Origin: Acidobacteriota bacterium
Lineage (GTDB): Bacteria; Acidobacteriota; Vicinamibacteria; Marinacidobacterales; Marinacidobacteraceae
Assembly (NCBI GenBank): GCA_022828085.1
Contig: JAJEIY010000049.1
Coordinates: forward strand, 124,001-188,000
Direction: 5' to 3'
Length of the DNA: 64,000 nucleotides
The translations under genes were made by a program, and so were the position numbers. The notes beneath the pieces were generated by a model. That model ran no database searches and was not told the origin of the DNA. It saw only the letters and a program-made list of their open reading frames with translations. Positions 56,074-64,000 of the stretch are shown here, one piece after another. Position 1 is the stretch's first letter; every line of letters begins with the position of its first letter.

Positions 56074-56220
56074 GCTGTCGGGAATCGCTCCGCGATCCCA
56101 AACAGTTTCTTCCGGGGGGTGGGTAAACCCCTCCCCGCACCCCTCCCCGGCGACGCTGCGCGTCGCCCGTGCGCATCCCGCGCAACCTACTGACGGGCGA
56201 AGCCCGGATCGGAGGACTCT
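56074..56220. other. Leader of the MoxR operon
   Basis: No gene is seen. A perfect hairpin GGCGACG/CGTCGCC lies at 56149-56167, and the ribosome site GGAGGA (56212-56217) is 4 bases ahead of the TTG start of moxR. The region probably contains the promoter for the MoxR-DUF58-BatA-DUF4175 unit, but no consensus could be set. Confidence 0.4.
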
Positions 56221-57279
56221 TTGTCAGATCAGGACCTGAACCCAGGCGGAGACGCAGCCGCGGTCGCCGAACCGCCCGAGCTTTCCGACGGCGATCTCGC
56301 CGGGCGGATGCGGGAGGCCGCCGAGCGCATCACCGGCGAGATCCACAAGCGGATCATCGGCCAGGAGGCGGCGGTGGAGGAGGTGTTGATCAGCCTCTTC
56401 GTCGGCGGCAACAGCATCATCACCGGCGTTCCCGGCCTCGCCAAGACGATGATCGTCCAGACCCTGTCGGAGGTCCTCGCGCTGCGCTTCCAGCGGATCC
56501 AGTTCACCCCGGACCTGATGCCCTCGGACATTACCGGGACGGACATCATCCAGGAGAACCCGGAGACCGGGAAGCGCAACCTGGTGTTCGTCCCCGGCCC
56601 GGTGTTCGCCAACATCGTCCTGGCTGACGAGATCAACCGCACCCCGCCGAAGACCCAGTCGGCCCTGCTGGAGGCGATGCAGGAGCACCAGGTGACCGTC
56701 CAGGGCCGGACCTATCCGCTGCCCGAGCCATACTTCGTCTTCGCCACCCAGAATCCGATCGAGCTCGAGGGCACCTACCCGCTTCCGGAGGCGCAGCTCG
56801 ACCGCTTCCTGTTCAACATCATCATCGACTATCTGCCGGTGGACCAGGAGCGCGAGGTCGTTCGCTCGACGACCTCGGACCGCGACCCGCAACTGGAGAA
56901 CGTCCTCTCCGGCGAAGAACTCCTCGAGTTCCAGCGGCTGGTCCGCCGGGTGCCGGTCTCCGAGCCGGTGCTGGCCTACGCCGTCGAGCTGGCGCGGCGC
57001 AGCCGTCCCGGCGAAGCCGGCGCGCCGGACTTCGTGAACGAGCAGGTGCAGTACGGGGCCAGCGTGCGCGCCGCACAGTTCTCGGTGCTCGGTGGAAAGG
57101 CCCGGGCTCTGATGCACGGCCGCCATCACGTGGCGATCGAGGACGTGAAGGCGCTGGCGCTGCCCATCTTCCGGCACCGGGTGCTGCCCAACTTCCAGGC
57201 GCAGTCGGAAAAGGTGGACTCCGAGGCCATCGTGCGGCGGCTGATCGAGGAAGTCCCCGTGCCCGCCTCGCGGATGTAG
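56221..57279 (+). CDS. moxR: MoxR-family AAA+ ATPase
   Basis: This 352-residue cytoplasmic ATPase has Walker A GVPGLAKT (69-76), Walker B IVLADEINR (132-140), the sensor FATQNPIE, and the family ending where the lid carries ARALMHGRHHVAIEDVKALA. MoxR proteins act as chaperone-like factors for VWA-domain partners. The start TTG 56221 follows GGAGGA. The next three genes encode a DUF58 protein, a VWA protein and DUF4175, the usual partners. Confidence 0.95.
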   Translation: MSDQDLNPGGDAAAVAEPPELSDGDLAGRMREAAERITGEIHKRIIGQEAAVEEVLISLFVGGNSIITGVPGLAKTMIVQTLSEVLALRFQRIQFTPDLMPSDITGTDIIQENPETGKRNLVFVPGPVFANIVLADEINRTPPKTQSALLEAMQEHQVTVQGRTYPLPEPYFVFATQNPIELEGTYPLPEAQLDRFLFNIIIDYLPVDQEREVVRSTTSDRDPQLENVLSGEELLEFQRLVRRVPVSEPVLAYAVELARRSRPGEAGAPDFVNEQVQYGASVRAAQFSVLGGKARALMHGRHHVAIEDVKALALPIFRHRVLPNFQAQSEKVDSEAIVRRLIEEVPVPASRM

Positions 57280-57301
57280 AAGAGCCTTCCGGACCTGATC
57301 G

Positions 57302-58252
57302 ATGCCGGCTGCGCAGACGAGATTCATCGATCCCGTGGCGCTCGCCCGGGTCTCGAACCTGTCGCTCGTGGCGAAGATGGTCGTGCAGGGGTTCATCAGC
57401 GGATTGCACCGTTCGACCTTCCTGGGGCGTTCCATCGATTTCGCGGAACACCGGCCCTACATGCCCGGAGACGACATCCGGAGACTCGACTGGCGGCTCT
57501 TCGCGCGCTCCGACCGCTTTCACGTGAAGGAATTCGAGGCCGACACGAACGCCAATTTCGTGGTCGCCGTCGATGTCTCCCGCTCCATGGACTTCGGCTG
57601 GCGGGGCATCCGGAAGCTGGACTACGCGCGTTTCCTGGCCGGCAGCCTGGCCGCCTTCTCCCGCTCCCAGCGGGACCGCGTGGGGCTCGGCATCTTCGAC
57701 CACGAACTGCGGGAGTTCGTCCCGCCGTCGGCCAGGCACCTGGAGACCGTGCTCCAGCACCTGGCCCGGGCCAACCCGCGGCCGGAGCCGGACACGCGCC
57801 GAAGGACCGCCGCGGCCTCCGACCTGGGACCGCCGCTCGCCCAACTCGGGGCGGCGCTCGGACGGCGCGGACTCGTCGCGGTGGTGTCGGACTTCTACGA
57901 GCCGCCCGAGCAGGTTCTGGCGGCGTTCGACCGACTGCGGGTGACCGGACACGACATCATGGCGTTCCACGTCCTCGACCCGGCGGAGGTGGACCTCGAT
58001 CTCGGAGGCGTTCCCGGCTTCGAGGAAACGGGCACACGGTTCCGTGACCTGGAGTCGGGCGCCCTGCTCGACCTCTCCCCCACCCGGGCCCGGGAGCGCT
58101 ACCGCGAGGCGATGGCGGAGCACACCCGGGCGCTCCGCGCGGGATTGGTCCGCCGCGAAGTGGACTACGTCCTGACCGACACGAGCACCCCGCTCGATTT
58201 CGCGCTGTTCCGCTATCTGAGCGAGCGGGAAGGCCGCCGGCGCCGGCGATGA
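57302..58252 (+). CDS. DUF58 protein with VWA-like fold
   Basis: The 316-residue product carries the DUF58 signature YMPGDDIRRLDWRLFAR (53-69) followed by a VWA-type MIDAS motif DVSRS (91-95). It lies 22 bases after moxR and overlaps the BatA-like gene by 4 bases (ATGA). The gene is the usual second member of MoxR operons. The protein is predicted to be cytoplasmic or membrane-associated and to be a client or adaptor of MoxR. Confidence 0.93.
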   Translation: MPAAQTRFIDPVALARVSNLSLVAKMVVQGFISGLHRSTFLGRSIDFAEHRPYMPGDDIRRLDWRLFARSDRFHVKEFEADTNANFVVAVDVSRSMDFGWRGIRKLDYARFLAGSLAAFSRSQRDRVGLGIFDHELREFVPPSARHLETVLQHLARANPRPEPDTRRRTAAASDLGPPLAQLGAALGRRGLVAVVSDFYEPPEQVLAAFDRLRVTGHDIMAFHVLDPAEVDLDLGGVPGFEETGTRFRDLESGALLDLSPTRARERYREAMAEHTRALRAGLVRREVDYVLTDTSTPLDFALFRYLSEREGRRRRR

Positions 58253-60297
58253 GTTTCCTGGCCCCGCTGTTCCTCCTCGGCAGCCTCCTCGTCGCCGTTC
58301 CCATCGTCCTGCATCTCACCCGCCGGCGACGCGAGCCCGTCCCGTTCCCCTCGTTCCTGCTGCTCCAGTTGACGAGCGCGACGGCGCGCTTCAAGCGGCG
58401 CCGCTTTCGGAACATTCCCCTGCTGATCCTTCGCTGCCTGGCGCTGCTGCTGCTCGCCGCCGCGTTCGCCGAGCCGGTGCTGCGCGGAGCCGCGCTCGCC
58501 GGCGGAGAAGGAGCGGCGCTCGATCGAGCGGTGCTCGTGGATCGATCCCTCAGCATGACGGTGGGGAACCGGATGGCGGCCGCCCGGGAGGCGGCGCAAG
58601 AGGAACTGAGCGGGCTGGGCCGGGACGATCGGGCCATCTTGGTCGCCTTCGACGGACGGGCGGCGGCGCTCACCGAACTGACCGGGGACCTGGGAACCCT
58701 GGCGCCGGCGGTGGCCAACCTCACGGCGGGGGGAGGCGGCACGAGCTACACCCCCGCGCTCGGCCTTGCCGGCCGCCTGCTGCCCGCGTCCCCGGGAAGG
58801 CGCCGGGAGGTGGTGCTGATCTCCGACCTCCAGCGGAGCGGTTTCGAAGAGGGCAGGCCGCAACCCAGCCTGCCGCCCGGAGTCGAGCTCCGGGTGCGGG
58901 CGGTGAACGCAAGCCCCCCGGCCAATGCCTGGATTGCGGACGCGACGGTGGTGTCCGAGGGCCGGGAGCAACTCGTCGTGAGCGCTGACGTGGGCTTTGC
59001 GCCTTCTCCGGCGGCCCCCGAATGGAGTGGCGAGATCGAGCTCCTTCTTTCCGGCCGCAGCGTGGACCGGACGAACGTGACGGCCGCCGCCGACCGGATG
59101 ACGACGGCCCGGTTCCCTCCGATCCTGCGGCCGAGCGAACCGCTCGCCGCCGAAGTGCGGCTTCCTGAAGACGGTTTCCCGGGTGACAACAGCTTCCACC
59201 TGGTGATCCACCCGGAGGCGGCGATCCGGGTCGCCGACCTGGACGGTAATCCGCCCTCGGTTTACGTCAGCGAGGCCCTCGGGGTGGGCGTAGCCCCCGG
59301 CTTCCTGCTGGACCGAGCTCCGGCCAGGGGGGCAGGCCCGGTGCGCGGCGCGCTCGAAGCGGTCCAGGTGGCCCTCGTCCGGGACCCGGGCCGCCTCGAC
59401 GCGGGCGCCACGCGCGCGCTCGGGGACTTCGTCGAGGGCGGCGGAGGTCTGGTGATGGCCACCGGACCGCGCCGCCTCTCGCGGGCGGCGAGCGAAGAGC
59501 TGGCAGCGTTCGCGCCGGCGGTCCCGGAAGGGTTCGTGGACCGCGATCCGGCCGGACGCCTCGGAGACCTGGCGGCCCGGCATCCGCTCTTCGAGCCTTT
59601 CGGGGGGGAGGGTTCGGCGGTACTGAGTGCGCTCGCCTTCTTCCGCTACCGGGAACTCGCCGGGGTCCGGAGCGATGCCGCGGTGCTGGCGCGCTTCGAC
59701 GACGGCAAGCCGGCCATCGTGGAGTCGGAGTGGGGGGAAGGAAGGACGCTCCTGTTTGCTTCTTCGCTCGACGCCGAGTGGACAGACCTCCCGCGGCGCG
59801 CCGCGTTCGTCCCGTTGCTGCACCGGATGGTGGAGGTTGCCGCGGGTCACGAGCGGATTCCGATCGCCTATCGGGTCGGAGAGAGCGTGGATCCCGGCGC
59901 CGCGTTCCGGTTGCCGAGCGGGTCGACAGGAGAAGGGGACGAGGTGTTGGCCGACTCGCCCTCGGGGGAACGCACCGTCCTCGGCGGCATGGACGCGCTT
60001 CGCCTGGCCGAACCCGGTTTCTACCGCGCCCGGCGGCCGGGGGCGGCGGAGTTTCGCCAGATCGGAGTGAATCCGCCCCTTGCCGAATCGGACCTTCGCA
60101 CCCTGGACGCCGCCGAAGTCCGGATGGCGGCGGTGGCGTCCGTGGAGGGGGAAGCTCCGGCGGCGGCGAACCCCGTGGCTCCGGACCGGCCGGGGCGGGC
60201 CGTGGGGTGGCTGCTGCTCGCCGGGTTGCTGTTGCTCCTGGTGAGCGAAGCCTGGGCGGCGAACCGGAGTGCGGCCCCGGGTCGCTTGCCGGGATGA
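58249..60297 (+). CDS. BatA-like membrane VWA protein
   Basis: This 682-residue protein begins with the BatA N-terminal segment APLFLLGSLLVAVPIVLHLTRRRREPVPFPSF, a second membrane helix LLILRCLALLLLAAAFAEPVL, and a MIDAS motif DRSLS (98-102). A long periplasmic part and a C-terminal helix VGWLLLAGLLLLLVSEAWAA follow. It is coupled to the DUF58 gene. This is the membrane-anchored partner that would present the machine to the periplasm. Confidence 0.9.
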   Translation: MSFLAPLFLLGSLLVAVPIVLHLTRRRREPVPFPSFLLLQLTSATARFKRRRFRNIPLLILRCLALLLLAAAFAEPVLRGAALAGGEGAALDRAVLVDRSLSMTVGNRMAAAREAAQEELSGLGRDDRAILVAFDGRAAALTELTGDLGTLAPAVANLTAGGGGTSYTPALGLAGRLLPASPGRRREVVLISDLQRSGFEEGRPQPSLPPGVELRVRAVNASPPANAWIADATVVSEGREQLVVSADVGFAPSPAAPEWSGEIELLLSGRSVDRTNVTAAADRMTTARFPPILRPSEPLAAEVRLPEDGFPGDNSFHLVIHPEAAIRVADLDGNPPSVYVSEALGVGVAPGFLLDRAPARGAGPVRGALEAVQVALVRDPGRLDAGATRALGDFVEGGGGLVMATGPRRLSRAASEELAAFAPAVPEGFVDRDPAGRLGDLAARHPLFEPFGGEGSAVLSALAFFRYRELAGVRSDAAVLARFDDGKPAIVESEWGEGRTLLFASSLDAEWTDLPRRAAFVPLLHRMVEVAAGHERIPIAYRVGESVDPGAAFRLPSGSTGEGDEVLADSPSGERTVLGGMDALRLAEPGFYRARRPGAAEFRQIGVNPPLAESDLRTLDAAEVRMAAVASVEGEAPAAANPVAPDRPGRAVGWLLLAGLLLLLVSEAWAANRSAAPGRLPG

Positions 60298-60367
60298 GTC
60301 TTGTCGGAATGAGCTTCCGCCCGGCGGTCCGGGGCCCCGGTGCCTATACTCCGACAACCTCCCGCCC

Positions 60368-63300
60368 ATGACGACACTCGGGTTGCATTCGTCGCCACGG
60401 TCCTCCTACGACGAGCTTCTCCGGGTGATCCGCCGGGTGCGGAACCGCTGGCGCACGCGGCGGCTCATCCTCGGCTTCACGATGGTCGGGGCGGCGGCCG
60501 TGCTGGTCGTCGGGGTGTCTTCGGCGGCGATGGACGCGCTCCGCTACGCCCCGTGGGTGGTGCGCGGCCTGCAGGCGGCGGCGTGGCTCGCCTTCGGCGC
60601 CGCCGTCTGGCGTTTCGTCGTCCGTCCCCTCCGCTCCCGGGTTACGGACGAGCAGGTGGCGCGCTACGTCGAGGAGCACGATCCCACGCTGCGGGAATCG
60701 GTCAGCAGCGGAGTCGAACTGGGTGACCGCGATGCGCAGGACGACGCCGGGGGCAGCGGTATTTCCGCCGACCTCACGCGGCTGGTGGTGGAGGAGGCCA
60801 TCCGGCGCCTGGAGACGCTGAACGAGGGCCGGCTGATCGAGAGTTCGGCGCTCCGGCGGGCCGGGGGCTTGCTCGCCACCGTCGGGGGCGTCGCCGTCGT
60901 GGCTTCCCTGCTTGCCCCGCCCGCGTTGCTTCGCGGGGCCGCCCTCCTCCTTTCTCCGTGGGGGGATATCAGTGACGCGAATCCCTACCGGGTGCTGGTG
61001 GACCCGGGCGACGCGGCCGTGGCGCGCGACTCGGACCGTTGGATCGCGGCGCGGCTGGAAGGGTTCACCGCGGAGCGGGTGGACCTCCGCACCCGTGTCG
61101 AGGGCAGCGCGCTCTGGGAAACGGTCCCGATGCTGCCGGACCCGGAGGACGGCGCGTTCCGGCACCTGCTGCTCGGGATTCCGGAAGCGACGGACTACTA
61201 CGTGGATGCCGACGGAGTGCTTTCGCCGACCTTTCGGATCGAGGTGGAGGACGTCCCCTACGTGGGGCGGATCGGCCTCGTGTACCGCTATCCCGAGCAC
61301 ACCGGACTCAGCCCCCGCGAGGTCGAGGACGGGGGGGACATCGCCGCGGTGGCCGGCACGGTCGTGGAACTGACGGTGATCCCCACGGTGCCGGCGACGA
61401 CCGGCGTGCTGCGCGTGGAGCCGGGGCCGATCGAGATCCCTCTCGAAGCCCGCGAGCCGCCCGAAGACTCGCCCACCGGCGCGGGCGCCGAGGTGATGAC
61501 GGCCACGGTGCGGCTTTCGGAGAGCGGCGCCTACCGGGTGGCGCTCGCCGGGCCGGACGGGAATCTGCGCACGGCCTCCCGCGACTACCTGATCGAGGTC
61601 CTCGAGGACCTGCCCCCCATCGTCCGGTTCGTGCGCCCCGGCAGGGACACGCAGGCCAACCCGGTGGAGGAGGTCTTCACCGAGGTCCTCGCCGAGGACG
61701 ACTACGCGGTGCGGCGGGTCGAGATGCTGGTTTCCGTCAACGGCGGTGAGGAGACCCGGGAGGTGCTGGCCTCGGGAGGAGCCCGCGACGAGATCCAGTC
61801 CGGGCACACGCTGTTCCTCGAGGAACACGATCTCGTCCCTGGGGATCTCGTTTCCTACTACGCGGTGGCGCGGGACGGGTCCGGAGCCGAAGCCGCGACC
61901 GACATCTTCTTCATTGCGGTGCGGCCGTTCGACCGGACCTACCGGCAGGGCGACACCATGCCGGGAGCGGGCGCCGGGGGCGGCGACGGCCTCGACGGCA
62001 CGCTGAGCCTTCGCCAGAAGCAGATCGTCGTCGCAACCTTCAAGATCCTCCGCGATCGGGACGGCATGCCGGCGAGCGCGGTCACGGAGACGGTCGCCAC
62101 CATCGGTCTCGCCCAGGGGCGGCTCCGGGAGCAGGTGGCGACCCTGAACCGCCGTCTCCGCAACCGGGGCATCGGAGCGACCCCGGAGTTCTCCGAGATC
62201 GTGGAGCACCTCGATGCCGGGCTCGTGGAGATGACGGTTGCGGAAGAGCTGCTCATTGCCGGGAATCCGGACGACGCCCTGCCGCGGGAGCAGAAGGCGC
62301 TGACCCACCTGCAACGCGCCGATGCGGTGTTCCGCGACGTCCAGGTCGCCTTCGGGCAGGGCGGCGGCGGAGGCGGCGGTGGCGGCCCGCGGGCCCAGGC
62401 GGAGGACCTCGCGAGTCTGTTCGAACTCGAGATGGACAAGCTCCGCAACCAGTACGAGACGGTGGAACAGCAGCGCCGCTCGTCCGCGGACAACGAAGTG
62501 GACGAACTCCTCCAGCGGCTTGCGGAACTCGCCCGTCGCCAGGAGCAGGAGAACGAGCGGATTCGCCGCGGCGTGCGGCAGTCCGGGGGCGGCGCCGGCT
62601 CGCCCCAGAACCAGCTCGCCGCGGAAACCGAGGACGTGGCCCGGCGGCTCGAACGCCTGGCCCGCGAGCGTTCGCGCCCGGACCTCGCGGCGGTCTCCCG
62701 GAGGCTACGTGACGCGGCGCAGGAGATGCGGTCGGCAAGCAACAGTTCCGAGGGGCTCGAAAGCGGCCTGTCCGCCGCGAACGCCCTGCGGAACGCACGC
62801 CGCGATCTGGATGGGCAGCGGCGGGAACGCCTCGGGCGCGACGTCCAGAACGCTCTGGACGAGACGAAGCGCCTCCGGGCCGCCCAGGACCGGATCCGTT
62901 CCGCCGTCGGGGATCTCGAAGCGGAGCGCACCCGCGAGGCGATCGCCCGCGTTTCCGGCCAGAAGCAGGACCTCGCCGAGCGCGTCCAGCGGCTCGAGCA
63001 GCAACTCGACGAGGTCAGCCGCGATTGGAGCCGGGATGAACCGGAAGCCGCCGAAGCGGTCGGCGAAGCCGCCGACGGAATCCGCGACCGGAAGCTGAAG
63101 GAGAAGATTCACTACTCGCGGGGGGTCGCCGCGCAGCGGTCACCGGAATACGCCGACCAGTTCGAGGGGATGATCGCGAACGACCTCGAAGCGCTGGAGC
63201 AGGATCTCAACGCGGCCCGGGAGGTGGTGGAGGGTTCGGACCGCGCCGGCCGCGACGATGTCCTCGACCGGGCGGCGAGTCTGGTGCGGGGGCTCGAAGG

Positions 63301-63781
63301 CCTGCGGAACCGTCTCGCCGACCGCGCCGAGCAGTCGGACTCCCAATCCGGTTCGCAGTCGGAGGGTTCTGCGGGGCAGGAGTCCGCTGAGGGGCAGGGA
63401 GGCGGCGGTGGGGGCGCCGAGGGGCGGGAAGCCCGTCAACTCCGGCGCGAACTCGACCGGCGGGTCCAGGATGCGGAGGCGCTCCGCCGCGAACTCACCG
63501 GCATCGGGGCGAGCGGAGACCGCGGGAGCGACCGATTGGGAGCGGTGGTGGACGCCCTCCGCGGTCTGACTCCCGAGCGCCTGACCGGAGATCCGCGCGG
63601 CATGGAGATCCTGGAAGCCGAAGTGCTCGACACCCTGCGTCAACTCGAGTTCGAACTGCGGCGCGCGCTTGCCGGAGGTTCCGGAGCGGATGTCCTCACC
63701 GGCTCGGACGACCGCGCCCCCGAGGCCTACCGCGACATGGTCGAGGAGTACTTCCGCGCGCTATCCCGCCGCCCGACTTAG
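60368..63781 (+). CDS. DUF4175 protein, large, coiled-coil
   Basis: This 1137-residue membrane protein has three N-terminal hydrophobic segments (LILGFTMVGAAAVLVVGVSSA, RGLQAAAWLAFGAAVWRFVV, LATVGGVAVVASLLAPPALL). An Ig-like beta-rich part follows (residues about 210-530). The C-terminal half is a long charged coiled coil with two Gly/Ser-rich linkers (a run of nine Gly near residue 665 and a Gln/Ser/Gly stretch near 1000). This fits DUF4175, frequently the fourth gene after MoxR, DUF58 and BatA. ATG 60368 is chosen because the frame upstream of it runs into the end of the BatA-like gene. Function unknown. Confidence 0.84.
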   Translation: MTTLGLHSSPRSSYDELLRVIRRVRNRWRTRRLILGFTMVGAAAVLVVGVSSAAMDALRYAPWVVRGLQAAAWLAFGAAVWRFVVRPLRSRVTDEQVARYVEEHDPTLRESVSSGVELGDRDAQDDAGGSGISADLTRLVVEEAIRRLETLNEGRLIESSALRRAGGLLATVGGVAVVASLLAPPALLRGAALLLSPWGDISDANPYRVLVDPGDAAVARDSDRWIAARLEGFTAERVDLRTRVEGSALWETVPMLPDPEDGAFRHLLLGIPEATDYYVDADGVLSPTFRIEVEDVPYVGRIGLVYRYPEHTGLSPREVEDGGDIAAVAGTVVELTVIPTVPATTGVLRVEPGPIEIPLEAREPPEDSPTGAGAEVMTATVRLSESGAYRVALAGPDGNLRTASRDYLIEVLEDLPPIVRFVRPGRDTQANPVEEVFTEVLAEDDYAVRRVEMLVSVNGGEETREVLASGGARDEIQSGHTLFLEEHDLVPGDLVSYYAVARDGSGAEAATDIFFIAVRPFDRTYRQGDTMPGAGAGGGDGLDGTLSLRQKQIVVATFKILRDRDGMPASAVTETVATIGLAQGRLREQVATLNRRLRNRGIGATPEFSEIVEHLDAGLVEMTVAEELLIAGNPDDALPREQKALTHLQRADAVFRDVQVAFGQGGGGGGGGGPRAQAEDLASLFELEMDKLRNQYETVEQQRRSSADNEVDELLQRLAELARRQEQENERIRRGVRQSGGGAGSPQNQLAAETEDVARRLERLARERSRPDLAAVSRRLRDAAQEMRSASNSSEGLESGLSAANALRNARRDLDGQRRERLGRDVQNALDETKRLRAAQDRIRSAVGDLEAERTREAIARVSGQKQDLAERVQRLEQQLDEVSRDWSRDEPEAAEAVGEAADGIRDRKLKEKIHYSRGVAAQRSPEYADQFEGMIANDLEALEQDLNAAREVVEGSDRAGRDDVLDRAASLVRGLEGLRNRLADRAEQSDSQSGSQSEGSAGQESAEGQGGGGGGAEGREARQLRRELDRRVQDAEALRRELTGIGASGDRGSDRLGAVVDALRGLTPERLTGDPRGMEILEAEVLDTLRQLEFELRRALAGGSGADVLTGSDDRAPEAYRDMVEEYFRALSRRPT

Positions 63782-63782
63782 G

Positions 63783-63962
63783 GGAACGCCGGTCTCCGGA
63801 CCGGCACCCGCTGCGCGGAGCGCAGCGGAACCGCGTAGCGCCGCTCTGGCGAATGGCGCGCCCGGCTTGGAACGCCGGTCTCCGGACCGGCACGCGCGGC
63901 GCTCCGCGCCGCGCGCGTCGTAACGCGGTTGCGCCCTAGCGGGCTACAAGTTTGCCCCGCTA
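63783..63962. repeat. Intergenic palindromic repeats after DUF4175
   Basis: A 25-base sequence beginning GGAACGCCGGTCTCCGG occurs twice (63783-63807, 63869-63893); inside each copy GCCGGTC pairs with GACCGGC. A second palindrome CGCGCGGCGC/GCGCCGCGCG (63893-63915) follows directly, and TAGCGGG/CCCGCTA (63937-63962) closes the block. The pattern is REP-like and would fold into several hairpins. Confidence 0.75.
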
Positions 63963-64000
63963 CCGGCGCGCCGTCGGGAACACCACGACGCTCTCGTTGC
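63960..64000 (-). CDS. C-terminal end of a minus-strand gene (cut by window edge)
   Basis: On the minus strand the last 41 bases read NESVVVFPTARR followed by TAG (63960-63962). The TAG is also the first half-site of a palindrome, a pattern seen at two other gene ends in the window. The family cannot be told from twelve residues. The call depends on continuation beyond the edge. Confidence 0.35.
   Translation of the reverse strand, partial: NESVVVFPTARR

Noticed and set aside
60301..60350. TTGTCG and TATACT as a promoter for the DUF4175 gene
   Set aside because: The two hexamers are 38 bases apart and nothing resembling a -35 box lies at the correct distance from TATACT.
63783..63893. Possible CRISPR-like array at the right end
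   Set aside because: There are only two repeat copies, each strongly palindromic, with a single 61-base spacer and no cas genes; REP-like repeats fit better.

Overview
The window is about 64 kb of very GC-rich DNA, densely packed with genes and with no recognisable rRNA, tRNA, phage or CRISPR. The gene content points to a Gram-negative, aerobic or facultative bacterium. A KdsC start beside pyrG implies Kdo/LPS. There is a large type IV pilus cluster, a Tat translocase, a di-haem peroxidase, and BshC of bacillithiol synthesis. A VWA protein of the type common in Acidobacteria, a pilin core resembling acidobacterial and deltaproteobacterial PilA, and a MoxR/DUF58/BatA/DUF4159/DUF4175 cluster make Acidobacteriota (for example a Thermoanaerobaculia-like lineage) the best guess. 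That is inference from protein content only.

Left part. 1-1828 holds kdsC (partial) and pyrG on the minus strand. 1829-5438 looks like a small accessory patch: a GIY-YIG domain protein, two tandem LysR regulators of the GcvA type, and a decayed scrap of a third LysR start. 5439-17815 is a type IV pilus cluster on the plus strand: pilT, pilC, major pilin, ABC ATPase, ABC permease, a repeat-like secreted protein, pilD, then minor pilins (PilV-, PilX- and PilW-like) and PilY1. The ABC pair between pilA and pilD recalls the pilGHI genes of Myxococcus xanthus. A convergent menG/ubiE follows, then tatA-tatC, a C-terminal processing protease, a HEAT-repeat protein and a TPR protein with a TonB-C-like tail.

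Middle part. A minus-strand operon (31502 down to 24495) starts with an aldehyde dehydrogenase translationally coupled to a three-domain kinase/M23/class-III aminotransferase fusion, followed by a serine esterase, an SDR threonine dehydrogenase and a TlpA-like thioredoxin. This suggests breakdown of a phosphorylated amino alcohol to an aldehyde that is then oxidised. Next come msrA with a 2Fe-2S ferredoxin, a vapBC toxin-antitoxin pair, cobalamin-dependent metH, an SLC1-type symporter coupled to a metzincin lipoprotein, and a minus-strand run (46315 down to 39319) of HMT-MTHFR, VWA protein, argS, lepB and bshC. A 187-bp MITE-like element with 25-bp inverted ends lies between a small hypothetical gene and HMT-MTHFR.

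Right part. 48126-63781 is the most unusual region: two DUF4159 proteins, a membrane VWA/BatA-like protein, a caspase/legumain-fold protein lacking an obvious catalytic cysteine, a TPR protein carrying a gluzincin HELAH site, then MoxR ATPase, DUF58, a second BatA-like VWA protein and a 1137-residue DUF4175 protein. Four-base stop/start overlaps tie many of these together, so they probably build one envelope-located AAA/VWA machine. The window ends in palindromic intergenic repeats and the likely tail of a minus-strand gene. Inverted repeats that include a TAG stop codon occur at three places in the window.
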